IMG/VR virus record: IMGVR_UViG_3300028394_000001
Span: 106,521 to 170,520 of that record
Length of the DNA stretch: 64,000 nt
Source: a virus
Direction: 5' to 3' (one strand)
In this document: positions 42,501 to 52,300 of the stretch, piece by piece
Layout: the number at the start of each line of letters is the position of its first letter
How positions within the stretch are numbered: the stretch's first letter is position 1
Notes under the pieces: generated by a model
What the model was told of the DNA's origin: nothing
What the model saw: the letters and a program-made list of their open reading frames with translations, nothing else
Databases searched by the model: none
Position numbers and translations under genes: made by a program

Positions 42501-43497
42501 TACAACAGATTTCACACCTTCAGGAACTGATATTAATTATACATATGCTACAACATTAAGTACCGGAAATGTTCCGACAGGTGTTAAATCAGTCAATCCT
42601 GGAAAATTAGGAAGTCCCACATATGAAGACATTTATCTGTCCGATGGTAATGGAGAAAGAGTCCTATTGAGATCCTCAAATAGTTCATTCTCTTTGTATG
42701 CATCATTAGTTACAAATGATTCCGATGTGTCTCCAATCATTTCCGATGATGGTCTTACACTGTATACTGTTTCCTATAACATTAACAACATGGGTATTGG
42801 TAATAACATTATTTCAATTAGCAATCCAGGTTATGGTTATAATGTTAATACAACAACAATATCAATTTCAAGTCCTGATATTGGTTCCAATACTGCATCA
42901 TTAGGATTTACTGCAAATGCAAATGGTGCAATTACTTCAGTTTATACCATCACATCAGGAGCTGGTTACATTAACACACCAACAATTACAATTTCCGATG
43001 CTGCAACTCGCGGCGGAAATGCAAATGTTGTTATAACTGTTGCAGGTGAAACCTCACCTTCAGGTGGTAATTCAATTGCAAAATACTTCACAAAGAAAGT
43101 TGTACTTGCACCAGGAAATGATTCAGGTGATTTGCGTGTATACTATACAGCTTATAAACCACCTGGGACAGCTGTTTATGTTTACTACAAAATTCTAAAC
43201 GCTGACGATACTTCAACATTTGAATCTGGAAATTGGCAATTAATGACCACTCTCCAAAATCCAAATACATACTCCAAATCTAGGACTGACCTATATGAAT
43301 ATGAGTGTGCTCCTGGAATTTTTGCAAGTAATCAAGCTGATAACAGTATAAGTTACACCAATTCCACAACAGGCCAGACGTATAATTCATTCATCCAATT
43401 TGCAATCAAGGTAGTTTTGGCAACAAGTGATAATACCATTGTTCCATTCCTAACAGATATTCGCGCATTAGCATTACCGGCAGGAACAGGAATCTAA
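36526..43497 (+). CDS. Giant DUF4815-type baseplate/fibre protein, 2323 aa
   Basis: The first ~350 residues (FNVSPYFDDFDPSKNFHRILF, GSAVQARELTQSQTILQNQI) match the DUF4815 domain at the start of marine T4-like baseplate proteins. A long beta-rich Ser/Thr/Gly body follows. Residues ~1750-1763 are a run of 14 prolines, likely a rigid spacer, followed by a DPLAQTFIVS domain typical of the C-terminal region of the same family. The order after gp8 corresponds to T4 gp9/gp10, so a wedge-fibre adaptor role is inferred. One of the longest genes in the window. Confidence 0.72.
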   Translation: MSLNFNVSPYFDDFDPSKNFHRILFKPGSAVQARELTQSQTILQNQISNFASSIFSTNTPVSGGQVTVNQNCYFIKLNNTYNGITVVAENFAGQLIQDASGTILARVLATSESTASGSVAGDPPTLIISYLSGAKFTDEVVLTTASGPTYFASVITSTTTNISTGSSSVASISSGVFYVVNGYSVSDTTGIKYSIGNFVQVDPQTIILNKYDNTPSYRIGLQITETIYDYINDSSLLDPAVGASNYQAPGADRYVITLTLVTLPLTLGNDDNFIELVRIENGKISKQVDGTVYSTIDDYFAKRDYETNGDYIVNDFKLTPSANSISPTEYDLNISKGVAYVHGYRVESQSDIKLTNDRAQSVANISNNPVFIDYGNYFVVDTANGVFDISTMPQVDLHCVPAANVISTNTKTYSATLAGTAFIRNLKYASGTGTNTKSYVYNAYISDFSANKLTGNVTSGTTNTFTITDTTGSFSPVANAYYDMTVSMNTGGLIDVRNIVSYNGSTKTATVDYPFTVSPTASSIFSLIFRGTDVESIIKTAGSGSYATTANVNINSTSGKVNGLANSQTILFSQVSPEVIYQIGYPYVAQLITTSYYTQRVYRSKTFTGTTLTLQSTSGNASNPLKFTGSGTLDSSSAQQLFMVIDNSTGSVMDFTTSGNTISISGDKTTATFTVGSGVGTNKNVTIIAQVQVSSGDSSSYVLKSKSLVTGNTTIVGTLASIAGTNSYQDLTKGQITIKNSDVTTTGKISLYVNDVKKITKVFDSGVAGTNPTGSLSNYTDVTSYYKLDNGQRDNFYDHASVSLIPGAPRPVGNILVVVDYYSHSQASSGDGYFSIQSYNTSGSTYGGVSSSAEAYAQIGTYTANDGVKYTLGDCIDFRPCRVNSQTAYIWEYSGSQTSSNDIGMLIPNNLSNFSGFYQYYLARKDKLVLTKDKSFNIIQGTPSVNPSFPNQPAGSLVIANLSHDAYTAFVPGEGTPGTISNLSINKIIHKRWAKEDITDLETRINNLEYYTSLSILESKASSQQIPDANGLNRFKNGILVDDFSSFGTADTYNPDYAANINVRKNQMSALQTVENFQLQNPVVLAGLGTIANTGSYSISGINNAQTNLFTLPFTTENVAYQPLASSTVSVNPFNVSVTEGILNLNPPMDNWVDNNESPAILITDPNFQVYQSSNGVNLLSSGDYQTIPGTTTFKSTTSTSTTGNQVVGSATTTIVTDTYVNQIKNTLSGAYNPSSSTFAMNNGYLTNVAILPYIRSQRIVISATNMLVNSNVSTYFDGVDVSKYLSNPNTIELTAVSGTFNKDDIVGFYIANVFYPVARVINVYYYPNTSKVRLYVADIVGAPNAVGSTILRNAFFDVSGNYVSSSASGTVPAGAIVNISQSGSISGVGGGWSNTLNSGTTTQLYGTPVVQNYSTLLNNYGIWGDATNGTTFNFTSPVTFTTAGTYTIEVGASGSAFVYANGTSIGASLSSTPASTTTFTYTVATAPATVRIGFSATSSGTTTSAFGMTIKDSGSNIVYSTINPPISYVNAGTKSILPGGGEWFIDATQLRLDPSTASNISDYYVGSTISVTSKYVYIFNNRYYSKTQTFNSTITAYSNATKLVTLSTPVNLSLGTNSQIGGDITSVYSISGNLSKINAAVQAGTSLAKPSTDEAGNFVAVFNIPPGVFKTGSRVFRIDNRTVATQPSTATTIAEATFVASGLSTVSQQVNFAPSLDSSSSVFTQVSELSNQFISSNRSSTTRSWDLTPPPPPPPPPPPPPQNSDPLAQTFIVSKENYPNGIFLYSVKLFFYSKATDNSPVRLTVVPTLNGYPTGDTLDYSTVYLEPSKVNVSTTPHYLDPSSYTEFIFPAPVYIQSGVMYAFIVKSSSKDYLVYYGQQNQIAIPSTAKAKVSDPNPASPTKITASPYIGSLFESQNSITWSADQTKSMMFVMEKCVFSTDRVSIPFIIPKNLPYRKMGSQEILNKLDANSASNLFGNYSLDKNYHALNITTTDFTPSGTDINYTYATTLSTGNVPTGVKSVNPGKLGSPTYEDIYLSDGNGERVLLRSSNSSFSLYASLVTNDSDVSPIISDDGLTLYTVSYNINNMGIGNNIISISNPGYGYNVNTTTISISSPDIGSNTASLGFTANANGAITSVYTITSGAGYINTPTITISDAATRGGNANVVITVAGETSPSGGNSIAKYFTKKVVLAPGNDSGDLRVYYTAYKPPGTAVYVYYKILNADDTSTFESGNWQLMTTLQNPNTYSKSRTDLYEYECAPGIFASNQADNSISYTNSTTGQTYNSFIQFAIKVVLATSDNTIVPFLTDIRALALPAGTGI

Positions 43498-43498
43498 C

Positions 43499-43720
43499 AT
43501 GCAACTAGTAAAAGTTACCAATACAAATTTTGTTCGTGATATTGAAAGTAGAGCTCTAATGCCTACTGATAATACAGAAAAAAATGAGTATTATGCTAAG
43601 CTTAGGTTGGTTAAGATGCAAAAAGATGAAATAAATAAAGTAAAGTCAGAAATAGATTGCATCAAATCGGATATGTGTGAAATAAAATCCCTGTTGCAAC
43701 AATTACTAATAAAAGGTTAA
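43499..43720 (+). CDS. Small coiled-coil protein, 73 aa
   Basis: Residues 1-22 (MQLVKVTNTNFVRDIESRAL) are followed by a long charged helix (residues ~28-70) with heptad spacing (KVKSEIDCIKSDMCEIKSLLQQLL). It sits between two giant structural genes, 1 nt from each. Comparable short proteins occur at this spot in marine T4-like phages; it may be a virion component or fibre assembly factor. Confidence 0.7.
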   Translation: MQLVKVTNTNFVRDIESRALMPTDNTEKNEYYAKLRLVKMQKDEINKVKSEIDCIKSDMCEIKSLLQQLLIKG

Positions 43721-43721
43721 G

Positions 43722-46700
43722 ATGGCAAATACAGTTAATATTTTAGGCTACGCCAACACATTTGGTGATTGGATCGTTGCAACTAATGCAGGTTCCAATG
43801 AAATCAATTCTATTGGTAAATACGATTGGACCAAAGATTCTGGCACATTGACTTTAAATGGTACAGGTACTGCTTTAACTGTTGCTAATAATGTCATTGT
43901 TGCAGGTCAATTACTGGTTACAGGTACAGCTTCTTCAGCAACTATCGACAATAATTTAACTGTAGGTAAACAAGTATATTTTACAAACACTACACAAAGC
44001 TTGGTTGCAAGTGGTTCTGTTACTGCAAATGGTACAGTTTATGCTAGCAATACAGGAACAAGTTTAGCCGTTGCAAACAATACTACAATTGGAGGTTCTT
44101 TAACGGTAGGTGGTGTAACATTAATCTCAAATACATTAACTGTTACTAAATCAACAGTTCTTCAAAATACTTTGAGTGTTGGTAAAGACACAATAATTAC
44201 AGGTAATTTAAATGCAACATTAGAAACTTATACTAACTTATTAGTATCTAATACGGCTATCAGAGCAGCAGTTTTATCAGTTCTTGGTACCACTTATACT
44301 AACACACTTCAGGCCAATACAAACATTTTAACTGGGGTAATTCAATCTAACACTTCAGTAAATACCGCAACACTATCTGTAACAGGCACATCCTTTACAG
44401 ATAAACTACAATCTAACACCGCAGTTAATACTGCCACAATATCCGTTACTGGTGCAAGTTTTACCAATACTTTACAAGCTAACACCGCCGTAAATACAGC
44501 CACGTCTTCAGTAACAGGCGCAAGTTTTACCAATACTTTACAAGCTAACACCGCTGTAAATACAGCCACACTATCTGTTACCAATATTTCATATACCGAT
44601 AAACTACAAGCTAATGCCGTTGTAAATACTGCGACTTCTTCGGTGACAGGTATTTCTTACACAGATAAGTTACAATCTAATACAGCAGTTAATACTGCCA
44701 CAATATCCGTTACTGGTGCAAGTTTTACTAACACACTTCAATCTAATACGGCAGTTAATACTGCGACTTCTTCAGTGACTGGTATTTCTCATACTGATAG
44801 ATTACAAGCTAATAGTTCAGTTAATACGGCTACAATATCTGTTACTAATATTTCTCACACAGATAGATTACAGGCTAATAGTTCAGTAAATACCGCAACA
44901 CTATCTGTTACCAATATTTCTCATATCGATAAAGTGCAAGCTAATAGCGTTGTAAATACAGCCACATTATCTGTTACCAACATTGCTTATACTGATAAGT
45001 TACAAGCTAATAGTGTTGTAAATACCGCCACACTATCGGTCACAGGTGTTTCGTATACTAACACACTTCAGGCCAATACGAATGTTTTAACTGGAGTAAT
45101 TCAGTCTAATACTGCTGTTAATACGGCTACAATATCTGTTACTAATATTTCTCATACAGATAGATTACAGGCTAATAGTTCAGTTAATACTGCTATTTTA
45201 TCTGTTACCAATATTTCTCATATCGATAAAGTACAAGCTAATAGCGTTGTTAATACAGCCACATTATCGGTTACCAATATTTCGTTTACAGATAAGTTAC
45301 AGGCTAATAGCGTTGTAAATACAGCCACATTATCTGTTACTAACATTGCTTATACCGATAAGTTACAAGCTAATAGCGTTGTAAATACAGCCACATTATC
45401 CGTGGTTGGCAATACTTGGACTAATAGAGTTCAAGCTAATGCTTCCGTAAATACAGCCACATTATCCGTGGTTGGCAATACTTGGACTAATGCATTACAA
45501 GCTAACGCGACAGTTAATACGGTTACAATGTCTGTGGTTGGCACTAGTTACACAGGATATTTGCAATCTAATAATACTGTAAACACTACTACAATTTCAG
45601 CAACAGGAAATACATATACTAGTTATCTTATTGCAAATAATGATATTTCTGTATCTAAACTGTATGTTACGAGTACACTTCTTTCGGCAACAAATGCTGT
45701 AGGTGCATTCCAATCTCTAACAACATCGGCCGGTTTGACTGTTGGTGGTACGTTTACAATTAACGGAACAACAGTTTATACAACAAATAATTTTGTAATA
45801 AACGCAAACACTTATACACCAATCACAAGTTATTTTAGTGTTAATAGGGGTACTGCAAATAATCAACCCACTGGTATTCCAAATGCAAATGCATCCATTC
45901 GTTGGAACGAATCAAACAAATATTGGGATATTTTAGATTCAAATAATGGCATTTACTATTCGCAAATTATGACTGCGAATATGATTTCTGATAGTGCAAC
46001 ATCTACAAGTATTTCAACTGTTCCAACAAGTAAAATTTCAACCGCAATTTATGCTCATGCGAACGCGGCCTTTGAGCAAGCTAATGTAGCAATACCAGCT
46101 AGCTCGTATGCTAACTCAGCTTACCTGCAAGCTAATTCAGCCTATGTGTCACAGAATACAACCGGTCAATATGCTAACTCGGCCTATGGTGTATCCAATT
46201 CAGCTAGTTCGTATGCTAATTCAGCTTACCGTGGCGCAAATTCAGCCAGTTCGTATGCTAATTCAGCATTTATTACTGCTAACAATGCTTTAGCTAATGT
46301 TGGTTCCATGGTTACGTCTAATAGCAGTACCATGTATACTTTTGCCAACAATTCGGCATCCACTTCGAATGTCACAGGTTCCGTTGTTATTGCGGGCGGC
46401 CTTGGTGTAGGTGGTAGTGTATACACTGGCAATGTTGTGATTAGAGGTTCTGGTAATGGTATTACCTTTGTTGATGGTTCGGTTCAATTCACAGCAGGTT
46501 CACCTGCAGCATCTGTATATGCTAATGCCGGTTTTGCACAGGCTAATACAGGTACTCTAAATGCAGCGTCAGCCAGTTCATACGCTAATGGTGCATTCTT
46601 AGTAGCTAATACAGGTACTTTAAATGCTGCAGCAGGAAGTTCATATGCCAACTCAGCTTATGGTGTAGCTAATAATGCATTGGCTAATACTGGCACATCA

Positions 46701-48893
46701 GTAACAGCTAACAGCTTAACAGTATACACTTTCTCAAATGCAACAGCATCTTCTTCAAACACAACTGGTGCTGTTGTTATTGCAGGCGGTCTTGGTGTAA
46801 GTGGCAGTGTGTATTCTGGTAATGTTGTTATTAGAGGTACTGGCAATGGTATCACCTTTACTGATGGTTCAGTTCAATTTACGGCAGGTTCACCTGCAGC
46901 ATCCGTATATGCTAATGCCGCTTTTGCTGCAGCTAATACAGGTACTTTAAATGCAGCATCAGCCAGTTCATATGCTAATTCAGGTTACCGTGATGCAAAT
47001 TCAGCCAGTACCTATGCCAACTCTGCATTTGCTGGAGCTAATACAAGTACTCTAAATGCGGCTTCTGCTAGTTCTTATGCTAATTCAGGATACCGTGATG
47101 CCAATTCAGCTAGTTCATATGCTAACTCTGCTTTTGCTGGAGCTAATACAAGTACTCTAAATGCGGCTTCTGCTAGTTCTTATGCTAACTCTGCATTTGG
47201 TATTGCTAATACATCCATTTTAAATGCTGCATCTGCTAGTTCCTATGCTAATGGTGCATTTGCTAGAGCTAATACAACTGGCCTTTACGCTAATGCTGCG
47301 TATGTACAAGCTAATACAGGTACATTAAATGCTGCATCTGCTAGTTCCTATGCTAACTCTGCATATGGTAAAGCAAATACTGCACTAACCACTGCGGGTG
47401 GTCAAATCATAGGTGATTTGGGTATTACTGGTAGTTTAACTGTTAATGGTCCATTAACTTACATAAATGTTGCAACATACCAAACAGTCGATTCTCTAAT
47501 TGAATTAGCTGCAAACAATTTAGGAGATGTGGTTGATATTGGTTTTTATGGCCAATATGTAAACTCAGGTACAAAATATACAGGACTAGTAAGAACAGCT
47601 TCGAGTGATTGGACTCTATTCCAAGGAATAACAACGAATCCAACAAGTAATAGCATTGGTGCTATATCGTTTGCAAATTATGGAACATTAAACACAAATA
47701 TTGCTGCAGGACAAATAACCAGTTCACAGGCAATTCCGGTTGCTTCCGGTGGTACTGGCGTCAAAACATCTACAGGATCAGGTTCAGTTGTATTGAGTGC
47801 TTCACCTTCATTAACATCACCTTCATTTACAGGCAACATTGGTGGTGATATTGGATTTAATGGCGTAGGGGTATCTCAGTGGAATCTTACTCTTGGTAAA
47901 ACAGTTACAGGTACGAACACGGGTGGTGGTATATTGGCGCAAGGAACCGCCGGTGGTGGTATGACTGGTTGGTATACAAGTTTCTATAGTAATATAAACA
48001 CCGCCGCCGGTTTACTTATGGATAACGCTTATCATTTCATAGCCGGAAGTGTAGCTGCAGGTGGTGGAAGTGTTGTATCTAATACTACGGGTTTATATAT
48101 TTCCGATTTGTCCACAGGAACAGTATCTAATCACGGTATTAAAGGACTTGTTTCAGCTGGCGCAGGTAAATATAATCTATATCTCTCAGGAACCGCAGAC
48201 AATTATTTACAAGGCAACGTAGCAATTGGTGGAACAACACCTGCGTCTGCTCCTAAATTGTCTTTATATGGCAGTATGCGATTCTTGACTAATCAAGCGC
48301 CATCTGCAACTTATACAGGTATTGGTTCTGTTAGAACTGATGAAGTTTCTATATCTACATCAGGCAACGAAAGATTTAGAATTACCTCTACCGGCGCAGT
48401 ATATTTTGGAACAAATGGAAATGGTAGTGGAAGTGTTAATCCTGATAATATATTCCAAAGTGATTTAACGAACACGGTCCAGAATGCAACTTCAGGTATA
48501 TTTCATCGAATAAACGGAGCAGATAGGCTCGTTACAGCTAATGCAGGTGTAACTGCTACAGGTGTCCTAACAGCTACAGGTAACGTCGTTGCATTCTCTG
48601 ACATAAAGCTTAAAACAAATATAACAAATATTGATAATGCATTGCAAAAAACTTTACAATTGCGTGGTGTTTATTACAACAAAAAAGACGATATTGAAAC
48701 GAAAAAGGTCGGTGTAATTGCACAAGAAGTTTTAGAAGTATTGCCTGAAGTTGTAATGTCACATGTGGATCAGACAACGAAAGAAGAAACACTAACTGTT
48801 GACTATGGTAATATAGTAGGATTGTTAATCGAGGCTATTAAAGAATTGAACGAAGAAGTTCAATACTTAAAATCAAAAATACCAAACCAATAA
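43722..48893 (+). CDS. Giant tail-fibre protein with S74 self-cleaving chaperone domain, 1723 aa
   Basis: Order: N-terminal attachment-like region (residues 1-205); about 19 copies of a 22-residue repeat (VNTATxSVTNISYTDKLQAN type, ~206-630); a short beta region; SYANSAY-type 11-residue repeats (~780-1215) interrupted by two copies of a GAVVIAGGLGVSGSVYSGNV module; a diverged TxDSLIELAANNLGDVVDIGFYGQY module near 1255; and a C-terminal Peptidase_S74 domain (SDIKLKTNITNIDNAL...KKVGVIAQEV), whose Ser-Lys dyad releases the chaperone after trimer folding. Likely receptor-binding or long fibre. Confidence 0.85.
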   Translation: MANTVNILGYANTFGDWIVATNAGSNEINSIGKYDWTKDSGTLTLNGTGTALTVANNVIVAGQLLVTGTASSATIDNNLTVGKQVYFTNTTQSLVASGSVTANGTVYASNTGTSLAVANNTTIGGSLTVGGVTLISNTLTVTKSTVLQNTLSVGKDTIITGNLNATLETYTNLLVSNTAIRAAVLSVLGTTYTNTLQANTNILTGVIQSNTSVNTATLSVTGTSFTDKLQSNTAVNTATISVTGASFTNTLQANTAVNTATSSVTGASFTNTLQANTAVNTATLSVTNISYTDKLQANAVVNTATSSVTGISYTDKLQSNTAVNTATISVTGASFTNTLQSNTAVNTATSSVTGISHTDRLQANSSVNTATISVTNISHTDRLQANSSVNTATLSVTNISHIDKVQANSVVNTATLSVTNIAYTDKLQANSVVNTATLSVTGVSYTNTLQANTNVLTGVIQSNTAVNTATISVTNISHTDRLQANSSVNTAILSVTNISHIDKVQANSVVNTATLSVTNISFTDKLQANSVVNTATLSVTNIAYTDKLQANSVVNTATLSVVGNTWTNRVQANASVNTATLSVVGNTWTNALQANATVNTVTMSVVGTSYTGYLQSNNTVNTTTISATGNTYTSYLIANNDISVSKLYVTSTLLSATNAVGAFQSLTTSAGLTVGGTFTINGTTVYTTNNFVINANTYTPITSYFSVNRGTANNQPTGIPNANASIRWNESNKYWDILDSNNGIYYSQIMTANMISDSATSTSISTVPTSKISTAIYAHANAAFEQANVAIPASSYANSAYLQANSAYVSQNTTGQYANSAYGVSNSASSYANSAYRGANSASSYANSAFITANNALANVGSMVTSNSSTMYTFANNSASTSNVTGSVVIAGGLGVGGSVYTGNVVIRGSGNGITFVDGSVQFTAGSPAASVYANAGFAQANTGTLNAASASSYANGAFLVANTGTLNAAAGSSYANSAYGVANNALANTGTSVTANSLTVYTFSNATASSSNTTGAVVIAGGLGVSGSVYSGNVVIRGTGNGITFTDGSVQFTAGSPAASVYANAAFAAANTGTLNAASASSYANSGYRDANSASTYANSAFAGANTSTLNAASASSYANSGYRDANSASSYANSAFAGANTSTLNAASASSYANSAFGIANTSILNAASASSYANGAFARANTTGLYANAAYVQANTGTLNAASASSYANSAYGKANTALTTAGGQIIGDLGITGSLTVNGPLTYINVATYQTVDSLIELAANNLGDVVDIGFYGQYVNSGTKYTGLVRTASSDWTLFQGITTNPTSNSIGAISFANYGTLNTNIAAGQITSSQAIPVASGGTGVKTSTGSGSVVLSASPSLTSPSFTGNIGGDIGFNGVGVSQWNLTLGKTVTGTNTGGGILAQGTAGGGMTGWYTSFYSNINTAAGLLMDNAYHFIAGSVAAGGGSVVSNTTGLYISDLSTGTVSNHGIKGLVSAGAGKYNLYLSGTADNYLQGNVAIGGTTPASAPKLSLYGSMRFLTNQAPSATYTGIGSVRTDEVSISTSGNERFRITSTGAVYFGTNGNGSGSVNPDNIFQSDLTNTVQNATSGIFHRINGADRLVTANAGVTATGVLTATGNVVAFSDIKLKTNITNIDNALQKTLQLRGVYYNKKDDIETKKVGVIAQEVLEVLPEVVMSHVDQTTKEETLTVDYGNIVGLLIEAIKELNEEVQYLKSKIPNQ
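44340..45630 (+). repeat. Array of ~19 coding repeats of 66 bp
   Basis: Each unit encodes 22 residues of the form LQANxxVNTATxSVTxxSxTDx. Units differ by synonymous and conservative changes, and one (near 45060-45110) carries an 11-residue insertion (LQANTNVLTGV) also seen at the start of the array. The array lies inside the first fibre gene and implies growth by unequal recombination. Confidence 0.8.
46075..47390 (+). repeat. YANSA-type 11-residue repeats in fibre 1
   Basis: Repeated SSYANSAFxxANTxxxNAA units of 11 or 15 residues. An 11-residue period is expected of hendecad coiled coils with a slight right-handed twist, compatible with a trimeric fibre shaft. The same unit recurs in fibres 2, 3 and 5. 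Confidence 0.7.
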
Positions 48894-48894
48894 A

Positions 48895-48902
48895 CATAAA
48901 TA
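48895..48902 (+). promoter_or_regulatory. Late promoter (CATAAATA)
   Basis: CATAAATA lies just after the fibre 1 stop and 31 nt before ATG 48934, followed by an AAAGG ribosome site. Fits a late promoter for the second fibre group. Confidence 0.5.
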
Positions 48903-48933
48903 TGGTTAACGAATCAAATAAAAGGTACACAAA

Positions 48934-49302
48934 ATGGCCGCAGGATATTCAGACCAATACATGGAACAAGGGTCATCCTTTAATGCCCGTCTGGCGTTAA
49001 CAGATGATTCTGGAGTTCCATATGACTTAACAACCTTCACTATAAATTCCAGAGCAAAGAAATCTTACACAACAGCTAATGTTGCTTTCACTTTTACTGC
49101 ACAAATCAGTACGGAAGAAGAAGGTGTAATATTCCTCTCGTTGCCTGCAGCAAATACTGCAAATGTACCTTATGGAAAATACGTCTACGATGTAAATATT
49201 AAAGATTCAGTAACTAATTTGGTAACTCGCGTATTGGAAGGACAAATATATGTTTCTCCTGGTGTGACCGGAGTAATTAATTCCAATGGTCCTAACGCAT
49301 AA
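48934..49302 (+). CDS. Small virion protein, Ig-like, 122 aa
   Basis: This protein begins MAAGYSDQYMEQGSSFNARL and is beta-rich with LPAANTANVPYGKYVYDVNI, giving an Ig-like or fibre-cap appearance. It precedes fibre 2 with a one-base overlap, and the pair recurs in marine T4-like phages in my recollection. Likely a fibre-associated structural protein. Confidence 0.7.
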   Translation: MAAGYSDQYMEQGSSFNARLALTDDSGVPYDLTTFTINSRAKKSYTTANVAFTFTAQISTEEEGVIFLSLPAANTANVPYGKYVYDVNIKDSVTNLVTRVLEGQIYVSPGVTGVINSNGPNA

Positions 49303-52300
49303 TGGCAACTATAGTAAATCCAGTAAATCAGATTAGTGTACGAGTTGGTCCAGGTTCTCCTGCGGCCGTGCAATCAATTACGCAATTCACAGGACCAACT
49401 CAAACGTCCAATATTGCAAATCTGCAAATTCAAATTACCACTAATGAAGTGGTTGCCAGAGTTTCTTCAAATACGGTGGGGATGTTCGCTAATGCGGCCT
49501 TCAGATTAGCAAATACAATTGCGAATGGAGGTGTTGATGTATTTGCAAGAGAAAATTCAAACAATGCATTATCCGCAGTAATAACAACTGGATCATACGC
49601 CAATTCAGCTTTTGCTTTAGCTAATTCATTGATAGTATCTGTAACAGATACAGAAGCTAGAGCGAACGCAAATCTTGCTTTTGCTCGAGCAAATGCTTCA
49701 TACAATCTAGCTAATATTGTATTTGCACAAGCTAATACTGCATACACACAGGCTAATGCTGCGTTTGCACAAGCTAACAATGTAATACCAGCAGCTTCTT
49801 ATGCCAACGGTGCTTTCGCTAGGTCCAATACAGCATTCAATTTAGCTGGTACTAAATTGAGTAAAAATGGCGATACAATGCTTGGTGATTTGGTTATAAC
49901 TGGTAATATTATTCCATCAACAGCCAATACTTATTTCTTGGGATCTAAATTAAAACCATTCAAATCATTGTTTGTTGGTCCAGGGTCTGTTGACATTGAC
50001 GGTATTATTTTGAGTAATTCAGGTGGTAGTTTGATTATTACCTCAAACACAGGTGATTCTATTGACCTTACTTCGAGTGCCAATGGTTCCTTTTTACAAG
50101 CTAACGCAGCTTATGATTCACAAAATACAACTGGAGTATATGCGAATGCCGCGTATCTACATGCTAATTCGGCATATGTATCGCAGAATTCAACCGGTCA
50201 ATATGCTAACTCAGCATACATTCACGCCAATTCTTCTTATGTGTCTCAGAATTCAACGGGTCAATACACTAACTCAGCTTATATTCATGCCAATTCAGCA
50301 TATGTGTCACAGAATTCATCCGGTAATTATGCAAACTCAGCTTATTTTCAGGCCAACACAGCTTATGAATCACAGAATACAACAGGTCAATATGCAAATA
50401 CAGCATTTACTAAGGCCAATTCGGCATATGTATCACAGAATACAACAGGTGTATATGCAAATACAGCACATATTCACGCCAATGCATCTTACATAGCACA
50501 GAATACAACAGGCATATATGCAAACACAGCATTTACTCAGGCCAATGCGGCTTTCGCAGCAGCTAATGGAGGTGCTAGTGTAATTGTTGCAGGATCATAT
50601 GCAAACTCAGCTTATCTGCAAGCGAATGCATCTTTTATTCGTGCAAATAATTCACTGAATGTACAAACAGGTGGTACAATTACAGGTGACATAACAGTTA
50701 CTGGAAATTTGTTCATCAATGGCACAACAACAACAGTTAACACAACGGTTGTGCAAACAACAGATTCATTAATTAAATTAGCAAACAATAATGTCCTTAG
50801 TGATACCTTGGACATAGGTTTTTATGGTAGTTCATTGACAGCTGGATCAGCTGTACCAACTTATCATGGATTAGTTCGCCAAGCTGGTTCCAATAATTTC
50901 TTGTTGTTTAGGGATATAACACAGGACCCATCATCGAATATACTTTCTCCTGGATCAGCAACTGTTTCAAATGTTGGAACACTTATAGCAAATGTTGCCG
51001 GTTATACAATAACTAGTTATGGTACAGATTTATTAAAGTTTTCAAGTTCATCTTATATTCAAGCTAATGCAGCTTTTGATGCAGCTAATTCTGGTAGTGG
51101 TGTAGTTGCTGCTGGATCATATGCCAATTCAGCATACGGTGCCGCAAATTCAGCCAGTTCTTATGCCAATTCAGCATATACACATGCCAATTCGGCTTAT
51201 GTATCACAGAATACAACAGGTCAATATGCCAATTCATCATATACACATGCCAATTCAGCGTACGGTGCGGCTAACTTAGTTGGTTCATATGCCAATTCAG
51301 CTTACATACAAGCCAATTCAGCATACGACACCGCGAACTCAGCAGGTTCATATGCAAACTCAGGTTACATACAAGCTAATTCAGCATACGGCGCAGCTAA
51401 CTTAGTTGGTTCATATGCCAATTCAGCTTACGGTACTGCAAATTCAGCAGGTTCATATGCTAACTCAGCTTACATACAAGCCAATTCGGCCTATGTATCA
51501 CAGAATTCAACCGGTCAATATGCTAACTCAGCATACGGTACTGCAAATTCAGCCAGTTCATATGCCAATGGTTCTTTCATAACAGCAAACACATCTAGTT
51601 TATATGCAAACTCAGCATATGTTCACGCCAATTCATCATATGATAGTGCCAATTCAGCCAGTTCCTATGCTAATGGTGCATTTACTGGATCTAATACGGC
51701 AAGTTCCTATGCTAATGGTGCTTTTGCTGGTGCTAATACAGGTATTTTAAATGCTGCTTCAGCTAGTTCCTATGCTAATTCAGGTTACCGTGATGCTAAT
51801 TCAGCTAGTTCTTATGCAAATTCGGCATATTTTCACACTAATTCAGCTTTTATTATAGCAAATTCAGCCAGTTCATATGCCAATGGTGCATTCACTGTAG
51901 CCAATACAGCCAGTTCTTATTCTAATAGTGCTTTTGTTCAAGCAAATGCAGCGTTCGAAATGGCTAACACATCGGCTAATACTACGGCGTCCGTAGCCTC
52001 CGTTGCTTCATATGCTAATGGTGCATTTGGTGCTGCGAATAATGCTAGTTCTTATGCCAATGGTGCTTTCGTATTAGCATTTTCAGCTTTATCTGTTGGC
52101 AATTCAGCGAGTATTTATGCTAATGCTGCTTTCGATGCAACAAATACATCCAGTTCCAATGCAGCATCAGCTAGCTTTTATTCTAATACTGCTTACATAC
52201 AAGCCAATGCAGCATATAGCACAGCCAACTCAGCTAGTTCTTATGCCAATGGTGCATTTGCTGGTGCTAATACGGCCAGTTCTTATGCTAACTCCGCTAG

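Noticed and set aside
44340-45630. CRISPR array or other non-coding repeats
   Set aside because: The period is a multiple of three, the frame stays open, there are no unique spacers, and units vary like protein repeats.
49430-49780. Long minus-strand open frames opposite the fibre genes (also near 54000, 56000, 58500, 62300)
   Set aside because: They encode Ala/Leu/Glu low-complexity repeats that are the mirror of the plus-strand YAN repeats; no ribosome sites or independent codon signal.
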